Positions 49,582 through 61,000 of a DNA stretch of 64,000 bases are shown in pieces. The notes beneath the pieces were generated by a model. That model had not been told where the DNA came from and did not search any database. It saw only the letters and a list, made by a program, of their open reading frames with translations. A program made the position numbers and the translations under genes. Source of the stretch: Sweltsa coloradensis (taxonomy: Eukaryota; Arthropoda; Insecta; Plecoptera; Chloroperlidae); assembly GCA_024449915.1 (NCBI GenBank), contig JAMZAV010000004.1, forward strand, positions 62,001 through 126,000, written 5' to 3'. Each line of letters begins with the position of its first letter. The stretch's first letter is position 1.

Positions 49582-50039
49582 GGTGGGATTTCAGTTGTGG
49601 ATGTGCGCGGCGCAGCGAGGCGTGGATTTTTACTTTTTTTGATTTCACCTGTGGATACCCATGGCGGTGCCATCCGCGGATGTCCCAAATATTCATACCT
49701 TTTATTTTAAGCACACAATAACTATTTTCATGGGAAAGGCTATTTTTAAATTACTTTGCATTAATTAAAACATATAACATAAAATTTCCTTTTCGAATCA
49801 AGTCTTTCTGTATTAAGTATCACTTCATTCGTGACAAATGTCATGGATTTAGGTTATGTTCTTCACTTCTTACACATCAGATATCCTGAATTTCTATTGG
49901 CTGCATCCGCGGACCGTGGATATAGTCGGACAAAATATTGAATATTTTTAAAGTCACGGATATGAATCCACCGAATCCTCGGATCAGAAATGGAGCCCGC
50001 TGATTGGCTGAAAACTAGATCCGCAACTGAAATCCCACC
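49582..50039. mobile_element. TTAA-flanked 458-bp element
   Basis: Ends GGTGGGATTTCAGTTG and CAACTGAAATCCCACC, with TTAA at 49578-49581 and 50040-50043. It is rich in GTGGAT/ATCCGCGGA words and non-coding. The TTAA target fits piggyBac or Kolobok. Confidence 0.75.
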
Positions 50040-50074
50040 TTAAATGTAAGCATTTTACAGGAGCAGATTCTTAC

Positions 50075-50458
50075 TAGGGATGCACATCGATGCCTTTTTC
50101 ATTATCGATCATCAAAATGGTCATGTCAATATCGATATCACAACAAAGGCTGTTTCGACGTATAAGTGGAACCTCGGCACGTGTCAAGTGTAAGTCAAAA
50201 CAATATAATTGTGTTCCGTTCGCTGCCTCGCTGTTTTCGATGTCATGTGTTTGGCTTCCGTTATCCACTGATAGCTCTAAACATAAATCTCGAGTGTGAC
50301 ACCATCAGCTTAGAAAGTGCATGTAATAACGTGAGATAATCTCCGTCTTTAGAGTTTTGGTTTGTGCCACTATTGACCAATTATTTGATATTTCAATAAT
50401 GATAATGAATTTTTGTTATCGAAATTATATCGATCATAGATAATCGTGTGCATCCCTA
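50075..50458. mobile_element. hAT-like miniature element, 384 bp
   Basis: Ends TAGGGATGCACATCGAT and CGTGTGCATCCCTA, flanked by exact ATTCTTAC at 50067-50074 and 50459-50466. Related to 11383-11801. Confidence 0.85.
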
Positions 50459-50803
50459 ATTCTTACCAAATTGGTTGGCCTGCAACGTTCATATTTCACA
50501 TGGACATTAAGGTTATGGTGATGAATTGCCTTTTGAAAGAATAAGTTAGCGAGAATTCATATAAATAAAAGTTTTAATAGCATTTTACAGGTGTATCAGT
50601 AACTTTAGAAACTTGACAACAATCACCTACAATGCGTATAAAAAGCAAGTCTTTGGGCCTCGAGATATTTTATATACTATGGATGGTCAATTGGTATCAC
50701 GTTGACTACGTATATCATGCACGCCGATGCGCCTTGGTTGAAATCGCCTTCAACGAATTCGATTTGGGATCCGCCCATATATCACGCCAGTGCCACTACA
50801 AAG

Positions 50804-51192
50804 TAGGGCTGGGCTATGACATATCATTCCATTATCGATATCACACGAAAAATTTTGATATGATATCGATATATCGAAATGTAATTGATTGTAAAAAAAA
50901 AAAAAAAAATTTAGTGTTATTTTTTATAATTTTGGCCAAATAGGGTTGATAAGGTGTCACCATAGACCTATTAACGATCTCACAATCGCGTTTTATGACC
51001 CGGCACCTCCAGCAAATACACCAGCCAGGGTAATTTAATTTAGACTACCTACCCGGCACCTCCACCAAAATTTCGAAATTTAGCATTTTTTGTGTAAATT
51101 TTTATATTTCGATACGAAATCAAATATCGATATCAAAATTTTTTCCAATTATCGATATCATATCGGAATATCGATTTTTTTGCCCAGCCCTA
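50804..51192. mobile_element. hAT-like miniature element, 389 bp
   Basis: Ends TAGGGCTGGGCTATGACA and TTTTTTTGCCCAGCCCTA, flanked by exact CTACAAAG at 50796-50803 and 51193-51200. Related to 17745-18358. Confidence 0.85.
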
Positions 51193-51339
51193 CTACAAAG
51201 TGTGTTCTTCCAAGTCGGTTGCAGAGTCTAGACAACTTTAATGTAACTTTGTAACTTTTTGAACGATTTTGCCACAAAACAAAACTAATGGCATTCAATC
51301 CACATCGAAATTTGTTAAAGGTCCAAATTTCAACCTTTG

Positions 51340-51755
51340 TGTGGCTCGTTGGTCTTGTTGTTAGCGTATCTGCTTTCAATGCAGAAGGTCCAGGGTTCGA
51401 TTCCCGCTATAGTCAGAAGTGATTTGGACTTAAGTCCATCAGTTCATATCTTAGGAGTTTGTAAACGGTGACTTTAGAGCCGTCCTAGCAACGAAGCACA
51501 TAATAAATTTCAGAGTTGTTCTGAATCGGCCTTGTTGATTCTGGCGTTGATTCGCGGGTGTTCGCACTGTCCATACCACTGATTGCTATATTTCCTATTA
51601 AAAATATCGATCTTTGGTTGGTTATCGCTCACTCGTCGATTGCGTCGGGGCCTACAGGGTTGGTTGGTCGCTTTGATTTAAAGTCCCTCACTGAAAATCA
51701 GTTATATAACTGAGTGGGCAGACTAAATAATTTTTTTTTTTTTAATTTAAAAATT
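51340..51755 (+). mobile_element. tRNA-derived SINE, family T
   Basis: Head GTGGCTCGTTGGTCTTGTTG, stem TCTGC/GCAGA, B box GGGTTCGATTCCC. Then GACTTAAGTCCATCAG, AACGGTGACTTTAGAGCCG, AATTTCAGAGTTGTTCTGAA, and an A/T-rich end near 51750. It splits a body D fragment (51215-51335 and 51760-52080). Confidence 0.7.
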
Positions 51756-51759
51756 AAAA

Positions 51760-52080
51760 AGCTCTAGCTTCGTGCGACTTTTCGTTGCCATGGTAACGTT
51801 ACTTTTGTTAAAATGTAATTTCCATCTACACTACTTATCGGATCAAAATAAAATTAACATATTCGTGACCGGACGGACATTCTAAATGATTCGGCCACCT
51901 CAGATTTTGTCGCCCCAAAAAAAAAAACTTGCGATTAACTTTAATGTAACTTTTTGGATGATTTTGCCACAAAACTAATGGCATTCAATCGAGAACGAAG
52001 CTTGCGGATTGGTCCAAATTTCAACTCGATCCGAACCTCCGTTCGAACGTTATGGCGAGACATACAAACAAAAAAAAGTG
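51760..52080. mobile_element. Body D (Helentron-like) fragment
   Basis: Matches 10570-10860 (CTTTTCGTTGCCATGGTAAC, ATTCGTGACCGGACGGACAT, CCACAAAACTAATGGCATTC). Neither terminus is present. Confidence 0.55.
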
Positions 52081-53837
52081 ACTTTTTCCCGGCAGTCAAA
52101 TGAAAACGCTCTCTGAACTATGTGGTATTAAAATTCACAAAGCCACATGATAATCAGTGCATGAATCCTGTTCTCAATACTCCATAGGGAAACATTGTCA
52201 GCACCCTTTTCACTGAAGCTTTTTGTCAGTGCAGCCAACACAATCTCGTAGTACGAAGGTTAGTACAAATAGCTGGTTTTTGTTCAAAGGGGTTAGATAG
52301 TTTCTATGTTGGTTGGTTATCTAAATAAATAAATTGTATTTAGAGTCTACCCACTATATAACTGAGATATATGACTAGTTACTCGACATGACCAGCAGGT
52401 GGACGAGTAACACCGCTCACAAGTGAACTTTGTAGTAGTTGGACATTTGTTACTTCACGATAATAGCATACTTCGTGCCCTCAACAATAGACATTTCATT
52501 ACCTCGTCATCTCGATAGTAGTTCTAGTTGGGTTTTATAAACACAAATAAAACACATTTTTATTGAAGGGTTTTGGCATTTGATACTAGATCCGGTTTTA
52601 TTATACGTTATGTGATTTGATACTTTTCAGATTTGTGAGCTCAATTCAGTTTTATGTGCATGTTTGTATGTGCTATCATTGTGAAGTGTCATTCAGGTTA
52701 ATCCTGAGAGTAAGTCGTGCATGGGAAGCACAAATGGCAAGAGTACTGTACTTAAGTCCAACGATGCATATGTCAATTATGTACCAATTATTATTAGTGG
52801 AGATATAACTCTAATATTCTAAAGAGGAGAATGTTGCAACTGATTTGAAACAAGTTGACAACTAATCGTACACATTTGGAAAGGACGTTTTGAAAATGGT
52901 AGTCAATTCAGTGCTCGGCAACGTGGTTCGTCTGCTGCAGCATGAAAGTGATGGTGATGAAAGTCCCAAGCAACATACCTAGAACAAGTTCATGCTGGAC
53001 AGATCCAGCCACAGGCGACGACCGGGGGCAGCTAGAGCTCTCCTCTAGCTCGGGAAGTAATCTCAACACGTACCAGTTAACGAATGCACTTCCCGCTGTA
53101 TGGTAGTTCTATATTTCCCATTTCATTTACGAGTACACATGTACTTTCTTTACTTCGTAAATAAATACCAAAGAAATCAAATTATCAAATGCATTATACT
53201 TCCGTTATAACATTGTCTCGGTAGCTAGAAGTAAAGCACTCGACCAACAATTGAGAGACCCGGCTGAAATGTATTTTTCATTTCTGGATTGATTTCCATA
53301 TAACCTCAAAGTTGTTGGATCTATGCCATTATTCATTCTAGTGGTTCATCTTTAATTTATTTCTCTACGTACTAAACAAGCACTGGTAAAATAGTATCCA
53401 AAATAGGGAGCAAAGCTTTTATACTATTATTTTTCCTCGCTTACTTAATAAGCATTCATTCATGGCGGAGGTGCCCCAGTATAATTATGAATATTGAAAC
53501 TTTCTGGGGGCCTCTCTACCCCATCAGTGTCTCTAAACACATTGTTGGAGGGCAACGTCAACAAAGACACATGTCAATAGGACGTCATGTTCGGATATTA
53601 TTGTGAGATTTTATAAACACTCAAGACGATGGACTTACAAAGAACGAAACGGCAAAAATGTGATGCATAAAGTCTATATGGAAGCTTTGTTCCCGAAAAT
53701 TGTCTCCAATGTCGTACGAATGAACGCTAATTGTACAAAATATGCAAGTTCAAACGTTGCTGAAAAGTAAATATCCTGCTCACAGGGATCGAACTTCGTC
53801 AGTTTACGAACTCCACAACCGTTTGATAACGAAAAGT
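52081..53837. other. Stretch with no recognised gene
   Basis: Open frames are short and unremarkable. Around 52980-53100 a GC-richer segment (GGCGACGACCGGGGGCAGCT) is unexplained. About 53215-53275 is weakly tRNA-like. Confidence 0.4.
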
Positions 53838-54075
53838 GTGGCTCGTTGGTCTTGTGGTTAGCGTATTTGTTTCCAATGCAGAAGGTCAAGGGTTCGAATC
53901 CCTCTAAAGTCAGAAGTTTTTTAACTTCTGATTTGGACTTAAGTCCATCAGTTCTTGTCTAAGGAGATTGTAAACGGTGACTTTGGAGCCGTCCTAGCAA
54001 CGAAGCACATAATAAATTCAGAGTTGTTCTGAATCGGCCTTGTTGATTCTGGCGTTAATCTCGCGTAATTCCCTT
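53838..54075 (+). mobile_element. tRNA-derived SINE, family T
   Basis: Head GTGGCTCGTTGGTCTTGTGG, TTAGCGTATTTGTTTCCAAT, B box GGGTTCGAATCCC. The anticodon position reads CCA, as in tRNA-Trp. The body (AACGGTGACTTTGGAGCCGT, CCTTGTTGATTCTGGCGTT) matches the 51340 copy. Confidence 0.7.
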
Positions 54076-54609
54076 TTATCTCTCATAACAGGTAAACCGC
54101 TAGAAGTTCGCTAAGATTGAATGGCCAGTGGAAAGTTGCTGCTGGCCGTAACACCCGCCGCCCCTGGTCCTGCAGAAGTAAATACAGGGGAATGTTTAGG
54201 TACACGAGGACTACTTGGTCAAACTCTTATCAAAATGTGTTTATTGTTTGTTTTTTTTATTATTTTGTGGCCACATTATAACAAGCACACGTTCCACAAG
54301 TGCAATATATCACATTAATAAAACAATACATATATTTGTGAATCAACAACACAATACAAAATTAGTAACATTAGTATAAAAGTACTAATATAAACATGAA
54401 CGCATGTGTGTGATGTATGTAGGCTATAGTTGCTCCGAAGCAAGTAAACAGATGCGCGCGGTTTCCGTTTTGGCGGGCAAATGAGTGATCAGTATTTTAA
54501 ATCGGGGACCACTGATTGGATACAATCCACCCGCCGGTGACGTCAGCATCTGCTTACTTGCTTCAGAAAAATTATATGATTGAGTGTGTCATTGTGTGAG
54601 TGAGTGTGA

Positions 54610-55320
54610 AAAGTGTAAATAAGGTCTTGACCGATTTAGCTGAAAGTTTGTAAAATATGAGAGAATGGTGTACTTATTGACCCTGCAAAATTTCATAACG
54701 ATCGGAATATATATATTTTTTTATAACCAACGATCGGATTTTGTTCAAAAACTATACAGCAACCCGCATAGGTGGTATGTACATGTGTGCAAAATTTCAG
54801 GTCGATCAGAGAAACGGTGCGACCTGTACCGAAGCAGTAACAGAAAGAAAAAAAAACAAACAAACAAACAAACCAAAAAAAAAACAGACATTCGAGCCAT
54901 AAGAGTCAAGTGGAGACGCTCGCTTTGCTCGCTCAATAAAACACTTTTTGATTGCGCTCAAATTTCACACGAATATATTAATTCATAAAATTAAGGTTCT
55001 GTGAATAAATCATTACAATCGAATAAAGCATGTAGGTGTTATAAGTCGAAGAAATTTATTAAAAATCGAAAAAATTAGTAAAATTGCGATTTTAATGAGA
55101 AATAATTTTTCGATTGCGCTAAAAAACGTGGCAGTTCTAAGTTCAGAGATTTCGAAGGCCTCCATAAAATTTCATCGTAATTAGAGTATCGGTTTAGCCG
55201 GAATCGTGTTAACAAACATACAATAATACAAACAGAAAAAAAAGAAAAGAAAAACATTCCGGATTTTTTTCTCCAGTGTATTGAAATGGAATCTTCTCTT
55301 TGCTCGCTACGCTCATCCAA
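54610..55320 (-). mobile_element. Body D and body A 5' pieces side by side
   Basis: 54610-54943 is the 5' part of body D (minus, TTGAGCGAGCAAAGCGAGCG start). 54944-55320 is the 5' part of body A (minus, TTGGATGAGCGTAGCGAGC start). Neither has its 3' hairpin on this side, so both are truncated. Confidence 0.6.
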
Positions 55321-55339
55321 AACAATTGTAGGATGCCCG

Positions 55340-55550
55340 CTGTAGGGTAAACACATCAGATTTGACCGGTGTGGACGAACTAGGTATATTGCGGATAGGA
55401 CAATTGTGAAGAGATGTCCGAGGGATATTTAAGAGGACTCAATCCCTTACTTTCGCATTAACGACTGAGGAAAACCTCTGAGAAAAGCATCAGTCGGGAT
55501 TCAGATTCGACCCGGGACCTCCCGAATCAGAGTCGCGAGCCAACACGGTC
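55340..55550 (-). mobile_element. SINE-like repeat, family G
   Basis: Reverse complement holds GACTCTGATTCGGGAGGTC, CCCGGGTCGAATC, TTTTCCTCAGTCGTTAATGC and CCCTCGGACATC. The same order is found at 59451-59610, 60680-60810 and (minus) 56715-56860. The head may be tRNA-derived. Confidence 0.5.
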
Positions 55551-55558
55551 GGTATGCA

Positions 55559-55931
55559 CATGCGCGTAGGAACGTTTTGAAAGTTGTGGGGGGGGCAAAT
55601 CTATTAGGAGAATTTGTGGGCGGCAGCTGCCGGAGACCCTTTCGCAAAATGCGAAAAAAAAATCACAACCAATTATTTCAGTTTAATGTCGTCAAGGAAA
55701 CATGATACGATCGTGAAGTGGCCCATTTCAGTAAATTTCAGCCTCATCTTTTATGTACTGACGTTTTTTGTTTCGTTCGTTTTCGTTCGTTTTACTAAGG
55801 TGACTGTCGAATTGTATAAGTGTATGTGCATATTTAGCTCACGATAGTTTTGCCCACCCTGCCCCCTTTCCCCCCTGTGCCAAACTTGGGGAGGCATAGC
55901 CCTCCCTGCCCCCCCGGTTCCTACGCCACTA
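55559..55931. mobile_element. hAT-like element, 373 bp
   Basis: Ends CATGCGCGTAGGAACG and GGTTCCTACGCCACTA, flanked by GGTATGCA at 55551-55558 and 55932-55939. The G/C-rich inner ends (TGGGGGGGGC and GCCCCCCCGG type) are usual for this end class. Confidence 0.7.
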
Positions 55932-55969
55932 GGTATGCAGTAAATGCATCCCCTTGAAGCACGAAGCAC

Positions 55970-56156
55970 CGTACGGTACGCCAGCAAGAAGAGCGCGTAG
56001 GCAGCCGCAGCATGGTGGCCCGCAGTCATCGATCTATTTGCGCTTCGCAGTACTTCTCTCATCCTTCTCTGCACCGTATTCTAGTAGTTTCTACATCTGC
56101 CGTCCAGTGGCAGCACCGTACGGTCAGCCTGCAGAAGAGCGCATAGGCAGCCCGCC
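55970..56156. repeat. Two direct copies of about 38 bases
   Basis: GCACCGTACGGTACGCCAGC...GAGCGCGTAGGCAGCC near 55965-56005 and GCACCGTACGGTCAGCCTGC...GAGCGCATAGGCAGCC near 56112-56150, about 147 bases apart. Confidence 0.5.
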
Positions 56157-56714
56157 ATACACCTTTTGACCACTGTATTTCGTATTTTATTTGCAGTTGC
56201 ATTACATTTTTGATGTCGTAAGAAGTACGAATATAGCTCCAAGATACAACAAGACTGCTATACACGACCGTGTTGAGTGTCTTCTGGAATATTCTCGCAA
56301 CCACATAAAAGTATATGAGATGTAGATTCACTACTTTGAGAAAAATATCTCGTCTGTTTTTTTGTGTTTGTAAAAAAATTGGTGTGAAAAAGTAAAATTC
56401 GTATTGCAGATCCTACGTAATAGAACACAACATCATATTTTATTGCATAGGAAACCTGTCCGGGGATCATCCTCTGCAAATGACTGAACAGAGTAAATAA
56501 CATAAAGATAGTTGGGGGCGAGGAATGTTATTCAATCTCTGTTTCGCCTACTTTGGGGAAAAACCGTGCGGATTGCCGGTAGATGGTAGCGAACCGATGA
56601 CCTCCGGAATCAATACTTCGCACGAGGAAAAATTAAACTTGGGATACCTGCCCAGGGACGATTTGGACGTTCCTCTTTAGATGGCTAACTATGTATTCTT
56701 TAGTTTGATTATTG

Positions 56715-56860
56715 TGTAGGGATGGTCGAGGGCTGTTTTAACAGACTCAATCCCCTGCATTCGCGTTATCCTCGGAAAGCACTTTTAGTCAGGATTGCCG
56801 GTGGCGGGATTCAAATCTAAGACCTCCCGAGTCACAGCCACGCGCTTTACGCTTGGACAG
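56715..56860 (-). mobile_element. SINE-like repeat, family G, partial
   Basis: GTCGAGGGCTGTTTTAACAG, ACTCAATCCCCTGCATTCGC, and TAAGACCTCCCGAGTCACAG match the family order. Overlaps an insignificant short open frame. Confidence 0.5.
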
Positions 56861-57021
56861 GTGTATGTCGATACAGACACAATCGACGAGCGAACATTGG
56901 CCAACCATGAATTGGGCTTTGAAATAAGGAATGGCGACCAGATGGTTGGGCACGATTCACCTTGGGCGTCGCCAGGTTGAACAATACTAATTCGAAAATA
57001 CTGTACACATATTCTATTATA

Positions 57022-57068
57022 TACTTCGTTGTTGCTGGGTAGGCTCCAAAGTCACCGTTTACACAAAA
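57022..57068 (-). repeat. Fragment of SINE family T
   Basis: CTTCGTTGTTGCTGGGTAGG and CTCCAAAGTCACCGTTTACA are the reverse complement of the family T body. Confidence 0.5.
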
Positions 57069-57089
57069 CCAACGGTGGATTTAACTACA

Positions 57090-57095
57090 ATATTA

Positions 57096-57165
<70 letters not shown>

Positions 57166-57166
57166 T
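57090..57166. repeat. (ATT)n microsatellite
   Basis: About 24 uninterrupted ATT units. Confidence 0.95.
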
Positions 57167-57414
57167 ATTCCAACGTGACATTATTTAAACAATCACATTG
57201 CTGGAGGTAAGAATAGCATAGCCCATAACACAAAGTTTCTTACCACCAGGACAATATAAACAATACAATAATAGTAATATACAACACACATTCAACAATA
57301 TAAAACACATAATAATAATAACAATATACTCAATAATCTCAATATTAGAAAAACACAAAACATCACAAAAATTACTCATATATAACACACATAAATGTAA
57401 TACAAAATGATGGC

Positions 57415-57482
57415 GAGTGTGAGTGTGAATTTGAGTGTGAATGTGAATGTGAATGAGTGTATGTGTACATGTGAGTGAGTGG
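57415..57482. repeat. (GTGAAT/GAGT)n low-complexity repeat
   Basis: Irregular GTGAGTGTGAATTTGAGTG-type repeats. Confidence 0.7.
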
Positions 57483-58647
57483 TATTGATTGATACATACT
57501 ATCAGAAGCTAAACGAACTCTGAATTTTAGGAACGAACTAAGACACCCCCCGGACGAAATCGGAGTTTTTGCGGGAAATTGTCAGAAAAGAAAATGGTTG
57601 TCATTCTGTGTAAAGACAACGTAACATTTTAATATAGTCACAAAATGCTCATTTAAGAAATTGAATTTTATTCAAAATTCAAATATGTTTCAGGTCTGAA
57701 AACCAAGATGAATGTGTACTTATGCAATGTAAGTTTATAAAAATACATTATACTCGTACATACAAAATTCAAACCTAGAATGTTTTTTTTTTAGTTTACT
57801 CAATTGATCGATTATGTGACAGGTCGTTCTTACAATTCATGGTTCAATCATCTTAAGCTTGATGCAGATTCTGCCAACTGGACCACGAATACTAATTTCT
57901 TCAGGGGCTGCAATAAATAACATTCAGATTTATTTCTGTATGTTGTACAAGGACAGTTTGAACACCACGTCAAGCAATTAGTCCTTGAACTAGATCGGCA
58001 AACTAGGCGTGGATCACTGCCAACTTTATTGACAGTTATTGATTGAGTCGTGGATTTAATCAAATTCCGAAGAACCAACCGCGTTTTATTCAAAGTTTCA
58101 ATCAAATTAACGTCTGGTTTTTACAAGACGTCCTTCCTAGTTTCCCCCTCCAAAACTCGGTTCTCCAATCTTTGCGCCTAATTTCGTTGAAACCTTTAGC
58201 AACGCTTTAGTCAGCCGAACTACGAGAGGTACATTTCAAATCTTACTAATATGTTGCTGTAAACGAAAATATCACTGTGCTAATTAGAATCTTAATTTAC
58301 CAATCACTAGATTTAGTTTCAGTAAATATACTGTAGGTAAAGACATGAACATTGCATTTTGATTTTTTTGTACATTCATTTTTAAAACAAAGTATTATGT
58401 AAAATTTGTTGCATCTTTCAGTATAGTTTTATTATATTATTAAAACTGTCTTAATATTATGTCGTTCTCGCATTAATTTGTATTTGACATGTTCAAATGT
58501 TAATGGGAACGCAAATATTAATAAATTAAATTAAAATTTAAAAAAAAAACTTTGAATAACATGTGTATGGGGCTACTTTGCGCTTTATTTTAAAATGTTG
58601 AGGTAAATTCAAACCTACTGAATTCGAATTCTTATTTTTACAATAAA
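57483..58647. other. AT-rich stretch with one unexplained frame
   Basis: The minus-strand frame at 57848-58105 contains CRSSSRTNCLTWCSNCPC and further Cys. It has no family I recognise and no supporting context. Otherwise nothing. Confidence 0.3.
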
Positions 58648-59439
58648 TTGGATGAGCGTAGCGAGCGTAGCGAGCGAAGCGAAGATTCCATTTCACTACA
58701 CTGGAGAAAAAAATCCGGAATGTTTTTTTTTTTTTTTTTTTTTCTTTTTTTTTTTTTTTTTGTATTTTTGTCTGTTTGTTAGCACGATTCCGGCTAAACC
58801 GATACTCCGATTGCGATGAAATTTTATTGAGACCTTCGAAATCTCTGAACTTAGAACTGCCACGTTTTTGAGCGCAATCGAAAAAAAAATTCTCATAAAA
58901 ATTGCAATTTTACGATTTTTTTTCGATTTTTAAAAAATTTCTTCGATTTATAATACCTACACGCTTTGTCCGATTGTAATGATTTTTTCACAGAACCTTA
59001 ATTTTATGAATTTATATATTCGTGGAAAATTTAAGCGCAATCGAAAAATTATTTCTCATGAAAATCGCAATTTTACGGGGGTTTTCTATTTTAAAACAAT
59101 TCTTCGACTTATAACACCTACATGCTTTATCCGATTGTAATGATTTTTTCACAGAACCTTAATTTTATGAATTAATATATTTGTGTGAAATTTGAGCTCA
59201 ATCGAATAATTATTTCTTATGAAAATCAAAATTTTACAATTTTTTTCTTTTTTAAAATTACGATTAATTAAAAAAATTAAGAATTAAAGTTTATTTTTTA
59301 TTATTTTAAATAATTTTTAAAAAAATCTTCAACTTAGTAATGATTTTTTCACAGAACAGAAAATCCGCATAACACATGGCAGCTCAATGCACCAATTACG
59401 CTCATCCAACAACGCGGCGGGACTTAAGCGTTTTCCTAG
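58648..59439 (+). mobile_element. Helentron-like element, body A, copy 4
   Basis: Starts TTGGATGAGCGTAGCGAGCG and ends GACTTAAGCGTTTTCCTAG followed by T. It is the best-preserved copy at 792 bp, with the internal unit (ACAGAACCTTAATTTTATGA) repeated. A run of more than 30 T at about 58722-58760 is broken by a C. Confidence 0.75.
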
Positions 59440-59450
59440 TAGTTTTTAAA

Positions 59451-59610
59451 CAGGCCGTCGGCAGAGATGCTGTAACGCGCAAGACTCTGATTCGGGAGGT
59501 CATCGGATTGATTCCCCCCTGACTGAAAGTTTTTCCAAAGTTTTCTCTAGTCGTTGATGCAAATCCAAGGGATGTTTTCCCTGTACAAAGTCCAGGAGAT
59601 ATTCTCACAA
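59451..59610 (+). mobile_element. SINE-like repeat, family G
   Basis: CAAGACTCTGATTCGGGAGG, TTTTCTCTAGTCGTTGATGC, and GGGATGTTTTCCCTG follow the family order seen at 55340 (reverse). Confidence 0.5.
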
Positions 59611-59654
59611 TCATAACATAAGTTAGACAACTGAACAGGTTTCCACGAGAATAT

Positions 59655-60578
59655 TTGGATGAGCGAAGCGAAGACTTCAAATTTCACTGACCCCCCAAAA
59701 AATTTAGCTCGGTTGTTTTTTGTTTGTTTTGTTTTTTGTTTTTTTTTTTGTTTTTTTGTCTGTTTGTTCGCACGATTCCGGGCAAACGGCATATGCGATC
59801 TTGATGAAAATTGAAGGGGACCTTCGAAATTTCTGAACTTAGACGTGCCACGTTTTTGGGTACAATCGAAGATATATTTCTCATGAATATCGCATTTTAC
59901 GATTTTTTTCGATTTTAGTGCGATATTTTCGAGACATTTGGGCCGATTCTGACCAAACGGGTGGGGCTACAACGTTCATATTTCACATGGAAACTAAGGT
60001 AATGGTGATGTATTGCTTTTCTGAAAGAAAAAAATGAAAAAGTTAGCCAGAATCTATAGAAATAAAGCTTTTAATATAAGTTTTTTGACTTTTTGTGCGA
60101 TATTTTCGTGCCATTTGGGTCAATTCTGACCAAACGGGTGAGGCTACAACGTTCATATTTCACATGGACATTAAGGTAATGGTGATGTATTGCTTTCTGA
60201 AAGAAAAAGTTGGAAAAGTTAGTCAGAATCTATAGAAATAAAGCTTTTAATATAAGTTTTTTGACTTTTAGTGCGATATTTTTGTGCCATTTGGGCAATT
60301 CTGACCAAACGGGTGGGCCTTCAACGTTCATATTATACATGGACATTAAGGTTATGGTGATGTAGTACCTTTTAAAAGAAAAAGTTGAAAAAGTTAGCCA
60401 GAATCCATAGAAATAAAGCTTTTAATAAATTGACAGGTAACAAAAGAAATTTGACAACAATCACTTACAATGCGTAGGTAGCAAAACAAAGCACTTGCAA
60501 AAGTAAAGATATCCCACGTAAACTAAAAACTTTAAAAAGCTCATCCATCAACGCGGCGGGACTTTAGCGTTTTCCTAG
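59655..60578 (+). mobile_element. Helentron-like element, body B, copy 3, with tandem core
   Basis: Starts TTGGATGAGCGAAGCGAAG and ends GGGACTTTAGCGTTTTCCTAG followed by T. The core unit (about 175 bases: GTGCGATATTTTCGTG, CAATTCTGACCAAACGGGTG, GAAAGAAAAAGTTG, AATAAAGCTTTTAATA) is present three times in tandem, but once in copy 1 (19595). Confidence 0.75.
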
Positions 60579-60679
60579 TTTTAAATAAATCCAATATTAC
60601 AATATAACAAACCCTCTTCTTCTGTCAGTGGTAACAATTAGAAAACCTATTAATATCAGCTGAACCGATATTGTTGACT

Positions 60680-60850
60680 CGAGCTTTAGGCATTCTTGAC
60701 TGAAGGTTTTCCCGAGGTTTTCCCTCAGTCGTTAATGCGAATGGAAGAGATTGAGTACTCAAACAGCCCTCGGACATCACTTCACAATTAACCTAACTCC
60801 AATACACCTAGTTAGACACCAGAAGAGGGGCATGAATTTCACCCTGGGCA
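60680..60850 (+). mobile_element. SINE-like repeat, family G, partial
   Basis: TTCTTGACTGAAGGTTTTCC, CCCTCAGTCGTTAATGCG, CAGCCCTCGGACATCACTTC, CACCTAGTTAGAC. Confidence 0.5.
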
Positions 60851-60959
60851 GGCTTCCCACGAACAATCATTAAAAATTATGATTAATAACAGCTGATTAA
60901 TGTCTAATTAATATTTATACCAACGAATGGATTCACAATTTCTTGTAGTCATGTGAGAA

Positions 60960-61000
60960 AGCTTCTAGTAGGCATGCGAGAAAGCTTCTAGTCTCCTTCT
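60960..61000. repeat. Short tandem duplication
   Basis: GAGAAAGCTTCTAGTAGGCA then GCGAGAAAGCTTCTAGTC, a 21-base unit twice. Confidence 0.6.

Larger units (their letters stand above)
49303..50650 (+). mobile_element. Helentron-like body B copy with nested elements, 3' end missing
   Basis: Starts TTGGATGAGTGAAGCAAAG and contains CGTGCAAACGGCATAATTAT and GGCCAATTCTAACCAAACG. Two elements (49582-50039 and 50075-50458) interrupt it. It fades at ACAATCACCTACAATGCG, before the usual 3' hairpin. Confidence 0.6.

Noticed and set aside
54745..54936. Open frames around the poly-A and poly-T tracts of body D
   Set aside because: The same frame appears in the body D copy at 10937-11188; it reflects repeat sequence, not coding.
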